Shown here: positions 58,311-64,000 of the stretch, one piece after another
Layout of the letters: every line of letters starts with the position of its first letter
Position numbering within the stretch: the first letter of the stretch is position 1
Assembly (NCBI GenBank): GCA_022578965.1
Contig: MU400531.1
Coordinates: 310,001-374,000 of the forward strand
Direction: 5' to 3'
Origin: Xylaria sp. FL1777
Lineage: Eukaryota; Ascomycota; Sordariomycetes; Xylariales; Xylariaceae
Length of the DNA: 64,000 nt
Program-made: the position numbers and the translations under genes
Notes under the pieces: model-generated
Told to the model about the DNA's origin: nothing
The model's database searches: none
What the model saw: the letters and a program-made list of their open reading frames with translations, nothing else

Positions 58311-58417
58311 GCTCTTGTTTAGTAAGTAGGTAGATATAGAAACCCTTTTTTAACCGAAAATTTCCTACCGGTACAAACTTTAGCGCAACGCTATAGGATT
58401 ATCATCCTGCTGACCTG
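58311..58417. mobile_element. Diverged, left-truncated copy of the MITE
   Basis: Matches 31240-31340 in the same order: AGTAAGTA...GATATAGAAA, CCGGTACAA, TTAGCG.AACGCTA, GATTATCATCCT and ACCTGTA, with a small insertion and point changes. Weaker similarity may reach left to about 58241. The left terminal repeat was not recognised. The right end is again followed by TA (58418-58419). Confidence 0.7.
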
Positions 58418-59117
58418 TAGGTTAAATGCGAAACGCCTGCCACAATCGTCATTCTTACAATCGTATCACTCATTGTAGACTTCAAAATGATCAGAATATC
58501 GTCAGATTCGCCGCCGCTGGTGAATCCGGCAAGGCTAAAGACGACAAATCTTTATGGCCCCGAAATCAATGCTAGTCTGTCTTGTACAACGCTCTAGGCC
58601 AACTAGTCAGACGCGGACTCACAATATACATACGTAGTATTTCATCCAATCACTCTTTAGGTTTTTAGTTTTTCCCTTATCATTCAAAGTCCGATGTAAT
58701 TTATGAGATTTGCTGAGTGCATGCCGCAGCAAATTAGTAACCAATTTTCGATTGGTATATCTAAGAGCCATCAAGTGTCGAGTAGCAGGTATGTAGACAT
58801 ACCAATTACCATACCAGGAGTATTACGCAGTAAGGGCTTTCAAGGTCTATCCATGACTACTGGTATCCATATTATTGTTGTAGTGTACGCACTAGTGTAA
58901 GATCCAGGTTATGACGCTCCACATGTTGTTCCATTGCATTATCAGACAGCCCAAAGCAGCAGGGGCTCAGTACTGGTCCCAGCAACTTAAGTATAGTGCA
59001 GGGCCCCCTGCCCTGCAGCCCTCCCCTCGCTAATGCCCACTAGCGGCCGAGGTGACCGAGTTAGTGAAGTTCGACGTCAGCGACATTTACCCCGCTATTC
59101 AAACAATTATCATGGAA

Positions 59118-59166
59118 AGAACAAGAAGAGGAGGAAAAAAAAAAGAAAAAAGGAAAAAAAAGGAGG
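59118..59166. repeat. Purine tract (A/G)
   Basis: About 49 bp almost purely A and G on the plus strand, in intergenic DNA. Confidence 0.8.
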
Positions 59167-59846
59167 GTCGCCGTTCATAGTACGCAGTAAGTAGACTATG
59201 GAACTTTGCGATCATAATCTAATTGGCCTATTTTGAAGAATCAAAACAGCGCGGGCACTCTGTCTAGATTTTCTTCTCGTTCTAACTACACGTGTATAGG
59301 GTACCTTGTTATTACGTTTATGCACGCCATCCCGAATGCCACCTACCATCTACTGTAACCCCGCGCCATCTAGATTCCATCATAGCTCCATGGCTGTTGG
59401 AATCATATTTTTTTGTGGGCAGTCTATACTTGCATAAATAAATTAGCTGCAGTCAAGTCCTATTTATGAAACAATCCATAAGTAACTAACTGTATACACT
59501 GAAAGAACCTTGAAGAAAAAAAAGAAAAAGAAAGAGCACCCGAAAACGTGAAGTGCCACTACTTACATATAGCATGCCTCCTCTGCAATACACAAGGTAC
59601 ATTAGGTAGTACCTTAGGTAGTAGTAATTGAGGATGAGCGATAAGCAGGACATTAGTGTTATATACAACCCCACCACCCGTCATCACTCATCACAACCCT
59701 CGCCCATGTCCCGATCAACAGCTGTCTTGCCGTTTATTTATTCATCTCGTCATACCATCTCCGAGGGCCTCGTCTCGACTCGTTAGACTTCCAGTTCTAT
59801 TCCATCTCGCATTCACCGCTGCCACAAGTCTCCGCCCACAGCCGTC

Positions 59847-60632
59847 ATGCCGGGAAAGCAACCCAACCTGTTCGCTTTCAGCGACATCAACGCCCTCGCA
59901 CCAGCGCTCCGATCCTACATTGTGACCTGTCAGAACGCCGGCCTGAACCGTCATGACGTCTTCAAGGTTGGCGTGTCAGGTGGCTCTCTTCCCAAAACCC
60001 TCGCCCAAGCATTACTCGCCGAACCCAAATCCAAAGAAGACGTGATCAAGTTCGACAAGTGGGAGATCTTCTTTGCCGATGAGAGAGCCGTGCCGCTGGA
60101 TCACGAAGACAGCAATTACGCCCTCGTCAAGAAGGAGCTGCTAGACAAGATCCCTGCCTCCCTAGGTCAACCCATTGTGCACCCGATCGATGTTCAGTAC
60201 CTAGACGACACGCAGGAGTTAGCGGATCAGTACGAGCAGAAGCTCGTAGGTTCCTTTGCGAAGGGCGACTCAGTCAAGCTTCCCATCTTCGACCTCCTTC
60301 TACTCGGCTCCGGACCAGACGGTCACACATGCAGCCTCTTCCCCGGGCACCCATTATTGCGTGAGACCGATGCCTGGGTCGCTCCCATCGAGGACTCGCC
60401 CAAACCACCCCCGAAACGCATTACTTTCACACTTCCTGTCTTGACACATGCCCTCAGAATCGCATTCGTAGCTACGGGGGAAGCGAAGAAGGAAATCATG
60501 AAGGAGATTTTCGAGGCTGGTAACGGACTTCCATCCGCCCTCGTCAATGAGGCTGCAGGAGACCGCTGCAGCTGGTTTACCGACAACGCCGCCGTCGAAG
60601 GAGTCCAATTCCCTCGCCGAAGTTTTCTATAA
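59847..60632 (+). CDS. 6-phosphogluconolactonase
   Basis: Single exon, 261 aa. Family motifs: FKVGVSGGSLPKTLAQALL near the start, WEIFFADERAVPLDHEDSNYALVKKELL, and FDLLLLGSGPDGHTCSLFPGHPLL, the substrate-binding GxGPDGHTxSLFP signature. ITFTLPVLTHALRIAFVATGEAKKEIM and SALVNEAAGDRCSWFTDNAAV complete the fold. It hydrolyses 6-phosphogluconolactone to 6-phosphogluconate, the second step of the oxidative pentose phosphate pathway, in the cytosol. Homologous to yeast SOL genes. The leader is CT-rich (CCATCTCGCATTCACCGCTG). Confidence 0.96.
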   Translation: MPGKQPNLFAFSDINALAPALRSYIVTCQNAGLNRHDVFKVGVSGGSLPKTLAQALLAEPKSKEDVIKFDKWEIFFADERAVPLDHEDSNYALVKKELLDKIPASLGQPIVHPIDVQYLDDTQELADQYEQKLVGSFAKGDSVKLPIFDLLLLGSGPDGHTCSLFPGHPLLRETDAWVAPIEDSPKPPPKRITFTLPVLTHALRIAFVATGEAKKEIMKEIFEAGNGLPSALVNEAAGDRCSWFTDNAAVEGVQFPRRSFL

Positions 60633-61390
60633 ATTATAATACCGGAGACACGGCAACGTAGGTCAGGCGGATTCCTATGACTCCTGAGATGGCGTCCTCC
60701 TTAATGTGGTACGACAAAGCTTGTTTCTCGAGACAGAGGTTGAGCAAAGCATGAACATGCCGGGCGGAAATATTCTATGTTGCTCCATGATCTACGTATG
60801 CGGCCTGTGCGGCCCAGCCCGCTCGTTACTTTAATGTTGGACGTCATTCTACCCTGCACCACCAAAAATATCACATTCCATCATGACACGTTATGAGATA
60901 CCAACGGTTCTAGATAGATCTGCTTTTCAATTTCTGCCTTTGCACACCCAGCCTCAACGGCCCTATGTTTTTTGAAAGGGGGAAGGAAAGACCGGAAAAC
61001 AGCGCAGGGTAGCAATTTATTGTATTCGCTCAGGCATATGCGTGATATCATCGCACGATAAGTGCGCTAGTTTGTGTTATTACACACTATAGACAAAATT
61101 ATAACTAAATAAAATACAATGACGTATAAACAAGGTTCCTTGTGATATATAGATGTGCTCGCATTGTAGCTAAGGTGTAGCTGGTATCTGTCTCCTCGAT
61201 ATTGTCCAATTACGGGCTGTCCCGGTGTTATATAGAAATGTAATACTTGTCAATGCCAACAAGTTCACTGGATATAGTGTAGTATATTCATGTGTCAGAA
61301 CGTCGTAGTGACAACCGAGTCTTCATCAGCAACGATGCTTCATAAGAAAGCTGTCTAAACTGTGACCTGGAGACTAGACCTGGAGACTAG
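60633..61390. other. Convergent 3' intergenic
   Basis: About 760 bp between convergent 6PGL and MFS genes, AT-rich in the second half. No gene. Confidence 0.6.
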
Positions 61391-63504
61391 TTACCTGTCG
61401 AGCTTCTTCTCCTTGATGAAGATTGCGGAGACAATCGAGAGGGCCGCAAAAACTGCAACAGGGACGTAAGCCCACTGTGTAGCGATAGCGTAACACTTCC
61501 GCACGATTATCGCGACGTCCGGGTCGAGTCTTCGTATATAGTCCAGACTCAGACGGACCTGCTCTTCGATCTCTCTGGCACGGTCTGCACCTCCTAACTG
61601 CTCCGCTAGGTTCACGCGGAGCATTTGCTGTAGAGTCGCCGTCGAGATGCTGATACCTATCGTTGTACCCAACGATCGGAAAAGGTAGGAGCAAGCAATC
61701 GCTACAGCCGTATCTTCCGGCGCTGCATTGACAATCATGGAAATGAGGGTCGTGGTGACAGCTGATCGTTGTGGTTAGTATCAGTAAATAGATCAAAATA
61801 ACAAAAACATGGGAGCTCACAAAGGCTACTTCCAAACATCATCATGCAAAGACCTATAGCAGCAAGGGCCGCCGACTTCTGACTGGCGCCGAATACCATC
61901 GGGATAGGGCCCAGCAGTAAAAGGGAATATCCGACGAGGGTCAGCCAGTAATATCGGCCGGTGCGCTTCATGATGAAGCCTCCTATTAGAGACCCGGAGA
62001 GGGTAAAAAACGTGCTCGGAATGAACATGGTGCCTGACTCGGTGGCAGACATGCCTAGCGCGGCCTGGAAGAACAACGCGATGAAGAATAGAACGCTCAT
62101 GGGCGCGGCGAGGCCAAAGAAATTCGCCCCGTACGCCGCCAACAGAGGAGGGTGAAAGATGACGTGGCCCGGCGCGAAGGGGTCCGTCGCGACCTTGGCC
62201 TCGACGAGCACGAAGATGGCGAAGAGGACGGGCGTCAGCGCCAGCGGCACGATGGTGATCTTCTTGTTCCAGCCCTCGTTGCTTCCGTTGTCGAGGCCGA
62301 AGAGAAGGAGGAAGACGGCCGAGACGAGCGTGAAGGTGCCGGCGAAGTCGATGCGACGCAGCTTGGCGCTCCAGTGCGAATGGTCGGTCTGTGGTAGGTT
62401 GAGCACGAAGTACACGCCTAGGAAAGCGAAAAGCGCAATCGGACATTGAATGATGAATGCCCTTTGAAAAATAATAATTAGTATACGGCATCGTGGGAAT
62501 AGAATGTGTCGGGCTATACGTCTTGCACGAGAAACTACTCACCAGCGCCACCCGATATTATCAGCAAAGAGACCGCCGATGGGAGCTCCGGCCGACATTC
62601 CGGCCGCAAACACAACGTTTAAATAGCCCTGCCAGATGCCGCGGTCACGCAGCGGGACCAGATCCGTTAAAAGGATAGTGACTAGTGTGTTCGCTACAGC
62701 ATTCTATGTCAGTCGAAGCCATGTTAAGGGTAAACTATAACTATGTCGAGAGAACACGAGACCCCTAAGCCATGATCCTCTCCCGGACAAGGAGCCAGCA
62801 CAGCAGTCATACATGAGAACAATCAGGCAAGAAAGGAAAGGAAAGGAAAGGAAAGGACAGGACCCCGCGAAATACTTACTGCCGCCCCCGCCGATTCCCT
62901 GGACGCCCCGCGCAAGACACAGCTCGGTGATGTTCCGCGCAAGCCCGCAGCCCAGGCACCCGAGGCCGAACACGGCGTACGCGAACAGGAGGCAGGGCTT
63001 GCGGCCGAAGATGTCGCTCAGCTTGCCGTACAGCGGCTGGCAGGTCGTCAGCGTCAGGAAGTACGACGTCGCGATCCAGCTCGTGCTGCTGAGCGCCTGC
63101 AGCTCGCTGCCTATCTTGCCGTAGGTGGCGATGGTGAGCGTCTGGTCGAGCGAGACGAGGAAGACCTGCAATTTGCATCATTTTTATATCAGCCTCTATC
63201 TGTCTGTCTGCGTGTCTGTCTACATCATAAACAATCCCAATCGGTAAATGCCTCGGGGTTCCCTTACGCCAATCGCCAGAGCCGGGACCAGCGCCGCCTT
63301 CCTCGCTCCGAGCTTCGGCGTGTCGCCGGAACCCCCGTCGGCGACTGCCTCGGCTTGCTGGGAGCCGTTCTCTGCGTCGTGACCCGAGCCGGTGGATGTC
63401 CCGTGGGACGACGCCGCCTCGTCGGGAGATGCGGAGGCCCCGTGCCGTGGACCGAGCAGGGGAGCGGTCTCGGACCTGTCCTGTGTTGTCGTTGGCGACC
63501 CCAT
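61391..63504 (-). CDS. MFS transporter, vacuolar amino-acid (VBA/Fnx1) type
   Basis: Five exons: 63504..63268, 63165..62880, 62693..62543, 62461..61821, 61761..61391 (561 aa). The N-terminal tail is polar and carries an APLLG dileucine-type signal, often vacuolar. Transport core: VFLVSLDQTLTIATYGKIGSEL, SSTSWIATSYFLTLTTCQPLYGKLSDIFGRKP (MFS motif A), LARGVQGIGGGG, then TNTLVTILLTDLVPLRDRG and GAPIGGLFADNIGWRWAFI. It is a 14-span DHA2-like protein most like Fnx1/Vba vacuolar basic-amino-acid importers; a drug-efflux role is the alternative. Intron 2 (62694-62879) contains a (GAAAG)5 microsatellite. The last exon reads SVTTTLISMIVNAAPEDTAVAIACSY and ends KEKKLDR. Confidence 0.9.
62831..62855. 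repeat. (GAAAG)5 microsatellite in MFS intron 2
   Basis: Five perfect 5-bp units inside the second intron of the MFS transporter; pyrimidine-rich on the coding strand. Confidence 0.9.
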
Positions 63505-64000
63505 CTCCGGCAGGTTGAACTCGAGCAAGAAAGCAGCAGGAACGGTCCTTTGAAAGGGGGGGAATTTGAGTATGAGGTGAGGCGAGACTAACTGTGGTCG
63601 GCACGCTCCATCTACTACTATTTATTATCCCCCTGAGACGAGGTGTTCATCACCCGGTCAATCATTGAGTCATTCATCACCGGGCCAATTGTCATGGCGC
63701 ACCAACCTTGCATGTCTTCACACACTCTCTCGGGGTTGCGATCCACCTCCCGTGCAGCTAGCCGACCCCGGAATTGGCAGAGACTCGTAACGAGATTGGT
63801 GAGAGAGGTGCGATTGGCTGGACGGACGTAGTCGGATATTCACAGAGCAACCATCGCGAACAACCGATGGTGGATATTCCGATATCTTCGCGCGCGCGCG
63901 CTCTAACTAATACCTAACAACTGTGCTAATGTATATGGTAGACAATAGAGGCAAATGGCGCAAAGAACTTATTAATGAGAAGCGTTCCCCTGTACGCTGA
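63505..64000. other. MFS promoter region to window end
   Basis: Promoter side of the MFS gene. Has an alternating CG run at 63889-63901. No further gene before the edge. Confidence 0.55.

Larger units (their letters stand above)
57712..59846. other. 2.1-kb divergent gene-poor region
   Basis: Between the divergent PHO13-like and 6PGL genes. Holds CTTGCCTAGGTAGGTAAGTAC (about 58221-58241), the diverged MITE copy, a purine-rich A/G tract (about 59118-59166) and TTAGGTAGTACCTTAGGTAG (about 59603-59622). No gene. Confidence 0.6.

Noticed and set aside
1..64000. CRISPR arrays, bacterial operons, secondary-metabolite cluster
   Set aside because: No regular direct repeats with spacers; spliced eukaryotic genes throughout; no PKS, NRPS or terpene synthase core gene, and the lone AMP ligase, PhyH and MFS genes are far apart.

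Overview
The window is nuclear DNA of a filamentous ascomycete (Pezizomycotina; the gene set and orphan families fit Sordariomycetes, but the genus cannot be fixed by reading alone). The evidence is that nearly every gene is interrupted by short introns (mostly 47-100 nt) with GTRNGT donors, CTAAC/CTGAC-like branch sites and YAG acceptors. Genes lie on both strands without operons, and the proteins are typical fungal housekeeping ones. I modelled 25 protein genes by joining exons so that phase is kept at every junction. No tRNA, rRNA or CRISPR array was recognised.

Layout: 0.2-9.4 kb holds an acidic DUF2420-like protein (-), coatomer delta (+) and APC subunit 4 (+). 9.8-18.7 kb is a run of minus-strand genes: an AMP-binding acyl-CoA synthetase-like enzyme, KTI12, a 7-TM DUF7702-like protein and a secreted nucleoside hydrolase. 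19.2-28.5 kb holds TIP41 (+), a disordered basic/acidic nuclear-type protein (-), a dienelactone hydrolase (-), a small membrane protein (+) and the mitochondrial DEAD-box helicase MRH4 (-). 28.5-41.2 kb is gene-poor and repeat-bearing. Its only genes are a small secreted Asn/Ala-repeat protein, a phosphoglycerate-mutase-fold protein (TFC7-like) and an orphan fungal family protein. 41.2-53.4 kb holds IWR1 (-), a CBM48 membrane-anchored protein (+), an eight-exon oligopeptide transporter (-) and a divergent mitochondrial pair, CEM1 (-) / CBP3 (+). 53.5-63.5 kb holds DHFR, a PhyH dioxygenase, a PHO13-type phosphatase, 6-phosphogluconolactonase (+) and a vacuolar-type MFS transporter.

The genes do not form a pathway cluster; this is core chromosome. 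Loose themes are mitochondrial function (MRH4, CEM1, CBP3), TOR/nutrient and transport (TIP41, OPT, MFS), RNA polymerase and tRNA-related functions (IWR1, TFC7-like, KTI12) and one-carbon/pentose-phosphate metabolism (DHFR, 6PGL).

The most interesting points are a 239-bp TA-flanked non-autonomous transposon with 37-bp perfect terminal inverted repeats and a second degenerate copy; a small secreted protein in which the peptide RHHAGQ occurs twice with mostly different synonymous codons, once after a KR processing site; a probable GC-AG intron of 54 nt in the OPT gene; ATG-only and 6-nt first exons; and a palindromic CCTAGGTAGGTA motif scattered through the intergenic DNA.
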